Below the pieces are notes generated by a model. The model made no database searches, was not told the DNA's origin, and saw nothing but the letters and a program-made list of their open reading frames with translations. DNA of 64,000 bases. Origin: Dendrobium chrysotoxum. Lineage: Eukaryota; Streptophyta; Magnoliopsida; Asparagales; Orchidaceae. Shown in pieces: positions 46,222 through 57,617 of the stretch. The stretch's first letter is position 1. Every line of letters begins with the position of its first letter. The translations under genes and the position numbers were made by a program. The DNA lies in contig CM034304.1 of assembly GCA_019925795.1 (NCBI GenBank), positions 806,001-870,000 on the forward strand, in the 5' to 3' direction.

Positions 46222-47264
46222 ATGGCTAATTTTTGTAATCGTAATATTGCGGAAGGATATTCAATCACCCGGCCACCTTTATTTGAAAATATTACTTTTG
46301 ATCTTTGGAAAATCTGTATGTCTACTTTCTTGAAATCTATTGATTATCGCATGTGGCGTATGATTCAAATTGGTTATTCTTCACCGTCACGTATTATAAA
46401 TGAAATTAAAATTTATATTCCCTTTTCTGAATGGAGTAGAACAGATCAGATCAATGCTCAATTAAATCCTAAATGTTTAAATTATTTTTTCTGTGCTTTG
46501 AATTCTGATGATTGTATGTTAATATCTGCATGCACTTCTGGCAAAGAAATCTGGGATAAATTATGCACTAGATATGAAGGTACTTGTGAAATCAAGCAAT
46601 CTAGGCTAAATATAATAATGCATGATTATGAACTTTTTAGCATTAAACCTTATGAAACGATCTTGGACATGTTTACTAGGTTTTCTCAAATTGTGACATC
46701 ATTATATGCTTTAGGAAAAGAACTTTCAAATTTTGAAAAAGTTAATAAAATCCTACGTTCTCTACTTGCTAAATTTGATGCCAAAGTCATTACAATTTCT
46801 GAATCAAAAAATTTGAAAATTTGAATGAATATTCTATTGATAATTTGATTGGCTCACTCATTGCCTACGAGCAAGGTTTGGGTCAAAAGCTTTTGGATGC
46901 AGATAAAACGATAGTGCTGAAAACTGAAGACATTGGAAAAAACAACTCAGAAAGTGATGAAAGTGAAGAGTTAGCATCATCAACAAACAAATTGAAAAAT
47001 CTACTAAGGCATAAACATCAACCTCAAAAGTGGAACAAAGGTAAAAATGGTAAGAATGTAAAGTTTTCTTCTGATGTTATTTGTTTTGGATATAGGAAGC
47101 CTGGACATATGAAAAATAAGTGCCCGAACTTAAGAACCCTTCATGAAAAGGAAAAGGGTAAAGCTAAGCAAATTATAATAAGGGCTGATAATGCAAAACG
47201 AAAAATGTCCTGGGCAGATCTAGCTTCTGAATCATCAGATCAGGAGCAAGCTGATGTAAATTAA
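46222..47264 (+). pseudogene. gag: gag of element D, C-terminally shortened, 8-bp duplication
   Basis: Starts ATG in MANFCNRNIAEG. The copia gag domain is open to 46824, where a tandem 8-bp duplication (AATTTGAA at 46810-46817 and 46818-46825) shifts the frame; the rest is open from 46821 to 47264. Without the duplication the gene would be about 345 codons. Only the first zinc knuckle is present, with Tyr for its second Cys (CFGYRKPGHMKNKC). The coiled coil and second knuckle of A and B are missing: the frame ends in SWADLASESSDQEQADVN, which matches the point just before the coiled coil in A. Confidence 0.88.
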
Positions 47265-47786
47265 TGTTCTTTTTGTGTGTTTATGTTTTTTGTTTTATTT
47301 TTCTGTTACTATTGCTTTATTCATTGTGTTTTCTATGTTTTAGTATTTTTGTTTTTCCTTTTAAAATTTTTTTTGATATTTTTTATTATTTCTCTGATCA
47401 AGCACACACATAACACCTCTTATTTTAAATCATTTTTTTAAGATCTTATTTTCTAAAAATGGAAAATTTACCTCCTGTATTTTCTAAATAATTTGTTAGT
47501 TGTGGTTGATTTCTCTAAAATCAAGTAAAGGAAGAAAACTCATGATTTTGTCTCTCTATCTCATTTCTTTGAATAAGGCTATCTTACTTTTGAGTCTAAA
47601 TCTGTTTCAGATTATAAATTAGTTTTTGAAATTAAAACTTTTTTCATCTCCCAACATTTTTTCTATCTCATAGGAATCTTTTGCAAATTATTGAACCAAC
47701 TTTAAGATTATCTTATTTAGGTTGTTCGTCTTTATCATAAGAATAAGGTTTACTGATTTTAAAGATTTAGAAAGGAGGCAATCAAA

Positions 47787-47941
47787 AGATGCGCAGTGCG
47801 CCAAACAAATTGAAAAGAGACACAAAATGAGCCCAAAACTGAAAAGATGTGAAATTGCCAAATTGAATACACAAAGTGTATCAAAAATTAAAAGATGCGC
47901 AAAGCGCCAAACAAATTGAAAAAGAGGCACAAAATTAGCCC
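47787..47941 (+). other. conserved stem-loop tract, element D copy
   Basis: Best preserved copy: hairpins GCGC-AGT-GCGC at 47791-47801, ATACAC-AAA-GTGTAT at 47867-47881 and GCGC-AAA-GCGC at 47897-47907, set in two direct repeats of about 52 bp that begin AAAAGATGCGCA. Confidence 0.75.
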
Positions 47942-48309
47942 ATAAAAGCTGCTTCCATTCTTGTAAATCTCTAAAGTTTAGAAAACTCTTATGACTTTTT
48001 GATAGATTCGTTACTTGAGTTTGAAAATCAAGATTTTTTGATTCATTACTTTGCATCAATCTTCTATTAGATGTATTTCATGAAAGGAGTTTTGAAAGAT
48101 TTTTGTTTCCTTATCTAATTTATTCCTTGATTTAGATATTGGCTTAAAAAGTTTTTTCGCCTTTTAAAAAAAAAACCTGAGTTTGGATTTACATTTTCTG
48201 ATTCATTAACCTTTCTGGGTTCAATGAAGTCAATTCATGTCTTACTAAGTTTTCGAGAACCTTAAGAGGTGACTTTTCAAAATTTTGCTCCTCCTCTTTT
48301 TGATAATGT

Positions 48310-48320
48310 CAAAGGGGGAG
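48310..48320 (+). promoter_or_regulatory. accessory polypurine box, element D
   Basis: CAAAGGGGGAG after CTCCTCTTTTTGATAATGT, about 230 bp before the main tract. Confidence 0.6.
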
Positions 48321-48540
48321 AACGTACTGTTGTATTTATGATGTTTTTTACGTACTGTTGTATTTGTGATATTTATTTTTGTGTTGTTTATTTTACATCA
48401 TATTGTTGCTGTAGTTATTTTAAAAATTAAAAAAAAAAGAAAGTATTTCTCCCTGTTTTTAAAAGACTTTTTCTTAGTGAGGTGGAGATTAGGAGAAAAT
48501 ATCTTTTTTGCAAATTCAACCAGTAATGTTTGCCATCATC

Positions 48541-48554
48541 AAAAAGGGGGAGAT
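48541..48554 (+). promoter_or_regulatory. polypurine tract of element D
   Basis: AAAAAGGGGGAGAT directly before the 3' LTR, identical to A. Confidence 0.9.
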
Positions 48555-50007
48555 TGTTACGACTTGGGCTCACAAGTTTCTGTTTTAATGATAACAAACA
48601 TTATGGCTCACATCTTCTAATATTTGGAATATATATTTATTTGTGTGTGTACTAACATTTCAGGAACAACATGCATCAATACAAGAAAGATTTAAGACTC
48701 AAGAATGAGTAGAATAGGCTTTATTGTATTTCTCATTGATGTACTTTTTAATTCCTTGAGTCAAGTCCTGTAATGGTATATGTTTATTTATGACCATGTG
48801 TACACATACTTAGGGGGAGTGAGATCCTGTCAAAACCAGAAGTTCAACTTTTGAACAAATCGTACTGGACGATTTCTGATCGTCCAGGACGATCTGTTCA
48901 TTGAACTAATCGTCCTGGACGATCCAATATGATCTCAAAACCCTAGCCGCCACGACAATTTAGGCAAGGATTTAAGAGTCAAAACTTGTTCTAATCATCC
49001 TGGACGATCTATATATCGTACTGGATGATTTGTGCAAAATTTGTTCTGATCGTCCTGGACTATCCCAGGATCGTACGGGACTATCAGGTCAAATTCTGCA
49101 CATCATCCTGGACGATCCTGCGATCGTCCTGGATGATTTTTTGGCCACAGAATTGAGTTTTTAGGGTTTTATGAAGCCGCCTTTTGGAGCACATCGTCCT
49201 GGACGATCCTGCGATCGTCCTGGACGATCTTTGGCGGTAAAATTGAGTTTTTAGGGGTTTCTGAAGCCGTCTTTTGGAGCACATCGTCGTGGACGATCCG
49301 GCGATCGTCCTGGACGATCTTTGCCGCCAGAACTAATTTGGAAGGGTTTTTGGAGCTCTTTATTTAAGCTTTCTCAAGGCACTTGATAGGTGTCTTTGGC
49401 AGCCATTGAGGCTTCGTTCTTTTGGAGAAAACTTAAAGAGAGAGCTTGAAAGGGAGAGAGGAAAGGGTGGAGTTTGAGAGGGAGAAGAGCCTGGGAAGGG
49501 GGTTTCTCAAGGGAGTGTGAGGGGGTTCACACGGTTGCTCCGGCAGGCTTGCACCTAAGTACCGTCGGATTCAAGGCTTGTCTCGAAGGAAGTTTTGGGA
49601 AGAAGAAGTGCTCTTTGGTGTCAAAGGACCCGGCTACTCCGCCGCACCGGGGAAGGTGGAAGTGATTTTGTAAGGGCTTCTCCGCCTAGCTGTGGGGGCT
49701 GAAGGAGAGACACTTTTGGTTTAGTGCAATACTTGGAGGGTGCCTCCGAGGAGTGGACGTAGGTCAGGTTGGACCGAACCACTATAAATCCGGTGTGTTC
49801 TTTCTTATTATTTTTCCGCACTTTATTTTGTTGCGATTATCTGCTTGGGTGATATCTGTGATTGATCTTTTTTATCGTTGTTCTAATTCATTTCCGCTGC
49901 ATGTTATAAAAAGATTTTTGTTTTGTTTCAAATATCCAATTCACCCCCCCTCTTGGTTAGCCTCGGGACTAGTTCATAAGGGCTTAACATCCCCTATCAA
50001 ACTTTCA
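48555..50007 (+). repeat. 3' LTR of element D (1453 bp)
   Basis: TGTTACGACTTGGG to AACTTTCA, nearly identical to the 5' LTR. Differences I see are mostly C/T or G/A at CG sites; the C run has 7 against 12. Palindrome array at 48859-49318. Confidence 0.95.
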
Positions 50008-50012
50008 TTTTT
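50008..50012 (+). repeat. target-site duplication of element D, right
   Basis: TTTTT after the 3' LTR, matching 44705-44709. Confidence 0.75.
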
Positions 50013-52045
50013 TACAAAGATTTAATTTTTAGATCCAAATAGTATATAATCAACATAAATCTGAATAATGAGTAAGTCTTCTCCTTCTTTCTTTAGAAAT
50101 AGGGTGGTGTCTACACGACCCTAAATAAAAGCTTTATCTAGAAGGGAAGTGCTCATCCTTTCATACCAAGCTCTAAGTGTTTGCTTCAATTCATATAATG
50201 CCTTCTTTAGTTTGAATACATTATTGGGAAATTTAGAGTTCTCAAAACCTGGGGGTTACTCAGCATATACATCATCTTTAATTACCTTATTTAACATCCA
50301 TCTAATACAGCTTGAATCCTCTAAAGCAAGAAAAGGCTAACAACACTCTAATAGCTTCTAGTCTAGCTACAGAAGTAAATGTCTCTTTAAAGTCAATTCC
50401 TCCAACTTGATTGTACCCCTTAGCTATTAATCTAGCCTTATTTCTAATTACTATGCTAGAGTCATTCATCTTATTATTGAAATCCCATTTGGTTCATACA
50501 ATACTCTGGTCTTTAGGTCTACTAACCAACTCCCAAACATCTTTCCTAACAAACTAATTCAACACTTCTTACATAGCTAGGATCTATATTTCAACAGATA
50601 AATCATGATCTATCTTTGAGGTTTCTACCATGGAGATAAAAGTAGAGTGGCTAACCTCCTTTCTAAGTCCATTATTAGTACTTATTCCTATTGATGTATC
50701 CCCTAGGATGAGATCCTTAGGATGACTAGATGAATATCTCCAATCTTTAGGTAATGGGTCCTGAGGCTCTACTCTACTTTTTAGGTCAGTACATTTCACT
50801 CCTTGGGTGACCTCAACCACTGCTTCTTCTTTAGACCTAGGCTCAATCAATATACCAGATTCATCAAACACTACATGAGTGGTCTTCTCTATAGCTAATG
50901 TCCTCTTATTGAAAGCTCTATAAACTTTACCTATAGTTAAATATCTAAGGAAAACTCTTTCATTAGATTTAGGGTCAAATTTTCTTAATTGAGATTTTTC
51001 AGTTTTTTGGAATGAACACCTTACAACCAAAGACAAAAAGGTGAGAGAGATTTGGTGCATTCCTTTAAGTAACTCATAGGGTATCTTATTGAGTTTGGAT
51101 CTGATATTAACCCTATTGAGTACATAGTAAATAATATTCACTATTTCTACCTATAAATACTTAGGAAGTAAATACTAAACTAATATGGCTCTAGTAGCTT
51201 GTACCAATATCCTATTTTTCCTTTTATGAACCCCATTATACTGAGGGGTTTTTAGAGCTTAATAGTTATGCTCTATTCTTATCTCTTGACAAAAGACATC
51301 AAACTTATCACTTTCAAACTCTCCACCATAATCACTATGAATTGACAATATCTCACATCCTAATTTCCACTGCATCTAGGTGGAGATGGTTCTGAATTCC
51401 TTAAATTATTCATAATCACAAAATCATATGATTTACCTCCTAGGCTGGTTATACTAACGGGTCAAAATAGATTCATATGAAGAATTTTTAGTGGCCTAGA
51501 GGTGATGATGTCCTTGATTGAATGAAAGGAAGTTTTGATTTGCTTTCCTAGTTGACAGGTATCACAAAGGTGGTCCTTAGAGAATTCTAGTTTGGGTATG
51601 CCTCTAACTAAGTCCTTATGGATTATCTTCTTAATATTTCTCACGCTTGCATGACATTGTCTCCAATGCCATAGCCAAGATTCATCAGCATGTAGACATT
51701 ATTAATCCTTTTTCCTTCTAACATAACATTTTCATTTAAGCTAATCATGCAACTAGTAGATAAGAATTTAATATTAAGGTTTTTGTCACACAGTTGACTA
51801 ATATTAAGCAAGTTATATTTGAGGCTATCTACTAGAAATACATTTTTAATAATAAAATTTTTAGAATTACCAATCGTACTTATACCTACCACTTTGCTAG
51901 TGGTATTATCTCAAAGTATAACTTTTTCTCCTACCTTGGCCTCCAGCTTAATGAATTACATAATGTCTCCAGCCATGTACCTTAAGCATCTACTATCCAA
52001 GTACCACATGCCTTCACTAGGCCTTTTATGAGAGCACTCCTACCA
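50013..52045 (-). pseudogene. pol: pol of element E, N-terminal part (protease, integrase, RT)
   Basis: Minus strand. The protease motif near 52020-51965 reads WYLDSRCLRYM, so the Gly of DSG is Arg. The pre-integrase and HHCC region (HLCDTCQLGKQ) is at 51644-51462, integrase core near 51380-51200, and the integrase tail to RT linker is open at 51141-50584 (YELLKG to KDLILGD). In RT the catalytic motif near 50058 reads YVDY instead of YVDD. Continues at 44709 after removal of D. Confidence 0.85.
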
Positions 52046-52051
52046 AGTCAA

Positions 52052-53892
52052 TCACATATTAGATTTGGGAAGCCAAGAGAGTTTTGGTTCCACCTTCTGC
52101 ATTAATGGATGACTTGCTTGCATACTATGTTGTGCTCCAAGTGGTTTAGTTCTCCATACTAGATGTGTCCTACAGTGTATCGTACAAGTGTGGGCTATGT
52201 AACCTTGCATGCCAAAAGAATGACACCTAACACTTGGGAAAGGGTTCACTAATCTATGTGGGTTATGGTGCCTCTTCTTAGGTGTATATGCTTTATGCAC
52301 TAATGTGGGGTTGCACCACTATGTTAGTGTAGGTGGCGTTCTATTTTATTCTAATGCATGATTTTTGTACTTAAGAATTTATTGGCATTTTCTAGGCTTG
52401 CAAGTTCTAGTTTTAATGCATGAATATTCCATTCTTTTTTAGATGCACATGTCTCTAACTATTTGAATGAATCTTCTAATTCAATATGCTTTTAGTTCAA
52501 GGATTCATATGATCTGGATAAATCAAGATGGTTCATATTTAGAGAATCATATTCATTAAGTAAAGACATATGCTCCTTATCAAATGTAGAATGATCTATT
52601 TTAAGGGAATCATGCTCTTTTTGCAAACTTGAAAAATTAGAATTAAATCAGCATATATTTTCTTAAGCTTTCTATATACATTATAATTTTTTTCGAAAAC
52701 TTCAAATAATTCATTATAAGAATGCTCACATACTACCTCTTGATCAGCATGATCAAGACTATTATTTGCCATAAGGCACTGATTGGTTACCTCCTTTTCC
52801 ATTTCTATTTTCGATGAATCTGAAGCAGAGTCTGCCTAAAAAGCTTTTTGAGTTTGTTGATTCCCCTTTTTAAACTTTGTCTTCTCTTCACCCTTCTCCT
52901 TGATCGGGTGAGCTTTTAGGTTGGGGCAATCCATCCTCAAGTGGCCTGGCTTTCTGCATTCAAAATAAATAGTATTAGATGATGCGTTAAAATTCTTATT
53001 TGGCTTACCTTTGTTCCATTACTGATGACGCTTTTGTTTTCTTATTAATGATGCCTTAAAATTCTTATTTGGCTTACTTTTGTTCCATTACTGATGATGC
53101 TTTTATTTTCTTATTAGGAAGTTTTTGAATTGTCGTTTCATCAGTGCTATGTTATCATCTTCCTCAGCTATAAAGTAGTCACTTTCTGACTCATTTGCTT
53201 TTAGTGCCATCACTTTATCTTTTTTCTTGTCTCCTACATCTTGCAATCTCTGACTCACAGCTTGCTCATAGAAATTAGTGAGCCTATCAAGTTATCTATA
53301 GAATAGATGTTAACATCCTTTAATATGCAAATGAAAGTAACCTTAGCATTATAATTAATACGTAAAAATCTAAATTTTTTTTACTTTCTCAGAGATGGAA
53401 AGCTCTCTACCTAAAGCATTTAGAGATGTCACAATTTGTGTAAACCATGTCTGAAATGGTTTCATTAAGTTTCATGCAAAAGAGATCATAATTCTGCAAG
53501 ATAATGTTCAATCTAGATTATTTTACCTCACTTGTTCCTTTATATGTAATACACAGTTTATCCTAATTGTCCTTGCCAGTGGCATAGGTAGAGGCTCTCA
53601 TGTAATCTTCAAACTTAAGAGCATAGAAAAAAATTTAAATATTTTGCATTAAGTTGAGCTCAGTCCCTATCCTCATTACTCCATTTATTAAATGGTACCA
53701 CAATTTTGATGCCATTAATAAAACGAGATGGTGCAGTATAACCCTCTTGTACTAAAAACCACATCTGAAAATTAATTGATTGCAAGAAAGTAGACATATA
53801 ATTTTCCAAAAATTAAATGGTATGTTGTTAAATGGAGGTGGACGTATTATAGAGTAACCTTCCATGGTGTTTTTATTTTCAAAATGTGCCAT
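52052..53892 (-). pseudogene. gag: gag of element E, broken
   Basis: Minus strand, from ATG at 53892 (MAHFENKNTMEG) to the stop at 52052 after WLPKSNM, the same ending as gag of A. First knuckle (about 52970-52920) reads YFECRKPGHLRMDC, with Tyr for the first Cys. The coiled-coil start is open at 52802-52596. The second knuckle, near 52225-52180, reads CHSFGMQGYIAHTC, losing one Cys and the His. A 69-bp tandem duplication lies at 52981-53118. Confidence 0.82.
52981..53118 (-). repeat. 69-bp tandem duplication in gag of element E
   Basis: Two copies with TTAAAATTCTTATTTGGC at 52987 and 53056; period 69 bp, or 23 codons, with a few differences. Confidence 0.88.
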
Positions 53893-53940
53893 GGATCATT
53901 TTTCTCTAGGTTTACTAAAATAATATTTGTGAGTATCGCT

Positions 53941-53949
53941 CTGATACTA
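53941..53949 (-). promoter_or_regulatory. primer-binding site of element E, mutated
   Basis: Minus strand TAGTATCAG continuing into AGCGAT, two bases from the LTR end; a mutated form of TGGTATCAGAGT. Confidence 0.75.
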
Positions 53950-53951
53950 AT

Positions 53952-54290
53952 TTAAAGTTTGATGTTGGATGTTAAGCCTAAGTGAACTATCCCTAGGCAC
54001 ACCCCGAGGGGCGTGAATTGGTTGTTTTAAAAACCTATTTCTCACATTTAAAAGAAAACTTATATTATTTTTTATATTTTTATTAATCAAGAAAACAAGC
54101 AAAAACTCTCACCTAATGTAGAAGTAAATAGACTTATCAAAGATTACAATGATGATGATAATGGTCTAATCAACACAATAAAATAGCTATCACATATTTC
54201 TACCAAGCAATTATAATAGAAATTAAATATGAAAAAGTAAAGCACAAAAAATAAAAAATTAGAATAAGCACATATGAATTTTATAGGGTC
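53952..54290 (-). repeat. 5' LTR of element E, U5 end only
   Basis: Matches 39817-40165 of the 3' LTR (for example TAGACTTATCAAAGATTACA). Breaks near 54290 after GAATTTTATAG; U3 and most of R are gone. Confidence 0.8.
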
Positions 54291-54550
54291 ACATTTTTTT
54301 ACTTGGCTGGTTCTAGGAAGAAGAACTTTAAGTCCAAAGATCTTTGAGGTTCTCTGCCTTCACCAGGAGGGTAAAAAAGGAGCAGCTGAGGAAGATAATA
54401 ACATAGCACTAATGACATGATAATTCAAAACTTTCCTAATAAGAAAATAAAAGCATAGGAGACTATGTCATTTGGCCATTTGAAAGAAGAAGGATTGGGA
54501 GATATAGAACAGCATCATATATCCAAGGGAGATATAGAACTGCATCAGTT
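54291..54550 (+). other. mosaic junction of small copia fragments
   Basis: In order on the plus strand: an LTR minisatellite scrap (about 54315-54385, GGTTCTCTGCCTTCACCAGG), a gag scrap (about 54386-54455, the inverse of 53160-53100), unassigned bases, and a duplicated RNase H scrap CCAAGGGAGATATAGAACT at 54516 that recurs at 54587. Marks the join between the two units of the tandem duplication. Confidence 0.65.
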
Positions 54551-54715
54551 GATATTAGACATTATTTCATTAGATATTATATAGCCAAGGGAGATATAGA
54601 ACTACATTATGTATCTTCTAAAAATCAACTGGTAGACATTTTTGTAAAACCTCTTAGCTATGAGATTTCCAGTACAATTATGACTAAACTAGGTGTTATC
54701 AATATCAATGCTTAG
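54551..54715 (+). pseudogene. pol: pol 3' end relic, F' copy
   Basis: RNase H tail (HYVSSKNQLVDIFVKPL) to the natural stop at 54713-54715. Everything upstream is missing in this unit. Confidence 0.8.
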
Positions 54716-54869
54716 GCATAATGAGGTAAGAATATAAAAGTAATCAATGTGTGTTTATTTACTTATGTTATTTATTTCCTTTATTGATTATTTCTATTTA
54801 GTCACATTATACTGTATGATCTTAAAAACCCTTCACATCACCAGTACACAGTACACCCAATGACTATAA

Positions 54870-55212
54870 TTTAGTAGTTATTAGTGATCGTACCGTACGA
54901 ACACCTACTATGATTGGTATGATACAAGTGGCACACATCATTGGAAAAATTCAATTTGCCTGGTATAATATTTAATAACCTATCATAATGTACAAACACT
55001 TGTTAGTCCTATACGATTGATTATTCAAAGATCATATAGGTTGACTCCTCGGGATGATCAATTTAATAAAGATCATCCATTATGATTCTGATCATGCTAT
55101 AAGATTTTACCAAACTTTTCGACTAATCGAGCTAGATGAATTAACTTCTTTTGATCATAGTGTATGGTCTATATCATACTATATAATCTTCCTGAAATCT
55201 ATTTAAGGAGAG
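54870..55212 (+). promoter_or_regulatory. palindrome tract and TATA-like box upstream of third ORF, F' copy
   Basis: Same module as 36110-36440, ending CTATTTAAGGAGAG at about 55199. ATG of the third ORF at 55289, after a CT-rich leader. Confidence 0.52.
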
Positions 55213-55288
55213 AGAATTAAAGTTTTTCATTCTCACCTTTCATCCTTCTCAATCTTCAAATCTTCACTCCCAATCCTTCGTCTTTCAA

Positions 55289-56000
55289 ATGGCCAAAGGA
55301 ACACATTCTAGGACTATTGTAGCTTGCTCTTCTAGAAATTCTTCAGATCTTCAATTTCATGAGTTATCGACAAAGAATCCTACCATAGGTACAAAGCTGC
55401 AGGGATAACTCCATTGAAAGTTATCAATCAGGAAGCTCTAGCTTCTAGGTATCGAACCTCTTTGCTAGCTCAACATTCCACTTTATTCTGCCCTTAGCTT
55501 TCCCTTTTAAATCTGAATTGGTTTGTGGGTTCTTTGCCAGTCTTAGAGTTAATAGTGAGGGCACAACACTTCAATCTTTTATTGGTGGAAGACCTGTAAA
55601 GATTACCTATAAAGATTTTGATCAAATCCTATATCATTCTACTTTTAGCCTCAAAGCTCACTCCATAGCCTCTATCCCTAACTATGATTGGACCCAAGCA
55701 AACATTACCCTCAAGAGTACTATATTAAATAATCATGCTCTATTAGTATACACCCTTGTTCAAGATGCATGTATAATTCAACATATCCTTTGAAACACAA
55801 TCACTTAAAGCAGGCGATAGGGTCAACATTACACATGCTCTATCCCTCATCACATATTTCATTATTACTAAAACAGAGTTCTATATAACCAACCTGATTA
55901 TCTGCCACATTAAAAATTTGAGAAGTATTAGAGATCCCAGGAATAAATATAAGTAAAATTGAACACTAGGACAACTCATAGCCTTTATAATGGAATTAAA
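55289..56000 (+). pseudogene. third-ORF relic, F' copy
   Basis: Best preserved copy of the third gene. The longest open piece, 55518-55793 (91 codons), reads GFFASLRVNSEGTTLQSF at its start, then ITYKDFDQIL and ACIIQHIL. It begins downstream of the ATG at 55289 (MAKGTHSRT), with stops between. Resembles the putative plant transposon protein domain; predicted role unknown, and no transmembrane segment can be claimed. Confidence 0.55.
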
Positions 56001-56805
56001 ATATAACCTCTAATATCCAGCACCAATGAAGCACCTCCCGGTCTTCTACTCTAATAGCTCTTTTCACATGATCCATATTAATAGATGCCACCATGGTCAT
56101 TATGTGGTGGATCCTAAGCCAATGGAGTTAGGGGAGTTCTAGCACCAGCTCCAGTACCAACTCCTACTCACCAATCATAGGACTTTGACTCAATAGTGGA
56201 GTGCCTAAACCTCCTTATGCTACAATCACCTACATAGTTTCAAGATTCTACTCAGAATTGGGAGTGGCTTCAGCAATAGCATAAGCTTTTCAATATGCAG
56301 CATGAGGTGCATGAATAACAGCACCAGGAGATCTAGCAGATGTATTAGCATCAACATGACCTACTCTAACAACATCACCAACAGATTAACATCAATGTGA
56401 GGAAGATTGAGACTGGTTTAGTGACCAAAATTTTTACCTTCATTAGAATTTCCAGCCACCACCACAACCACCACTTGATCAAGGTACTTCCTACTTTTGA
56501 GGGATATGTGTTCTATGGTAGTTGTCCTTTTATATTATTTTGTTTTTATTATCTTTTGTTTTTATCATATTGAATTTATTTTTTCTCCTTTTGGGTGATG
56601 TCAAAATGGTTAGTTGAATGTTAGTAAAATGTATATTTGTTGTGTTTAGTTCATTTTTTTCTATATTTTATCTTGTGCTTGGTGTTTTAATATAATTAAA
56701 ATTATTAAAAAAAACTCTCCCTATTTTTATAAGAACTCAGTTAGTTAGGGGGAGATTACGAAATAATAAAATTAACCTAAAAATTCAACTAACAAAATTT
56801 TTCAT

Positions 56806-57617
56806 CATAAAAAAGTGAGATATTATTTTAATCTAGGATCCCAAGATTATGATTTTAATGAAAACAAATATTATTGGATTTCTACTTTGTTTATCCTAAT
56901 ATTATTATTGGATATTTGTTTTTTGCACACTAACATTTTAGTTACATTGTACAGCATACAAAAGAATCGACTCTAGACTAGGTAGAATATGATTGATGTT
57001 TTTCATAAAAAAGTGAGATATTATTTTAATCTAGGATCCCAAGATTATGATTTTAATGAGTTATAACTGCTATGAAGATCATCTAGTATGATCTGGATCA
57101 TACTATATGATCTGAGTAAATCAAGGATTAATTAAAATATTTAACTAAAATAATCTAAATTTATATTAATTTTACTATAATATCCAAGTAATACAAGATG
57201 ATTAGCAGAACTCAAAAATCCTACCGCCAATCACAAATTAGGTTGTATTTTAAAATTCAAAAATTAAACTAATCATACTGTATGATTATCATCATACTAA
57301 AAAATGTCATTAAATATTGCCTAATCTAATCTTATAATTAGGAAATCTAATCAAAATTAATTGATATTTCATTTCATAATATACAATTACCTCCCTCTTA
57401 CAGTATAACCCAATTCACTCCAAGGATGATATTTAATGACCACAGATTATACTACATGAAATCATATTCGATTTAACTTATCATACAATAAGACCATTGA
57501 TATAGTATATGATGATCAGTTCAAGTGTTTAAAATAATCATATAAACCCTTGTTCATCCTACGATACTAAATGAATGAACTAAACTAATCATATTATACC
57601 ATCACCTATCATATGGC
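56806..57617 (+). repeat. 3' LTR of F' (5' part) with 56-bp templated insert
   Basis: Matches 38020-38874, but about 110 bp of unit 1 (38219-38331) is replaced by 57004-57059, an exact copy of 56806-56861 only 198 bp upstream. Confidence 0.78.

Larger units (their letters stand above)
47265..48540 (+). other. noncoding 3' tract of element D
   Basis: Follows gag directly; all of pol is deleted. T-rich, with the stem-loop tract at 47787-47941 and the accessory polypurine box at 48310-48320. Confidence 0.75.
44710..50007 (+). mobile_element. element D: gag-only, non-autonomous Sirevirus-like element
   Basis: 5298 bp with two nearly identical LTRs, tRNA-Met primer site, gag, stem-loop tract, two polypurine boxes and TTTTT target duplications, but no protease, integrase, RT or RNase H. 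Gag ends just before the coiled coil. All sequences needed in cis seem kept, so mobilisation by enzymes of a related autonomous element is plausible. Absent from unit 2 of the tandem duplication, so it inserted after that event or was never copied. Confidence 0.92.
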
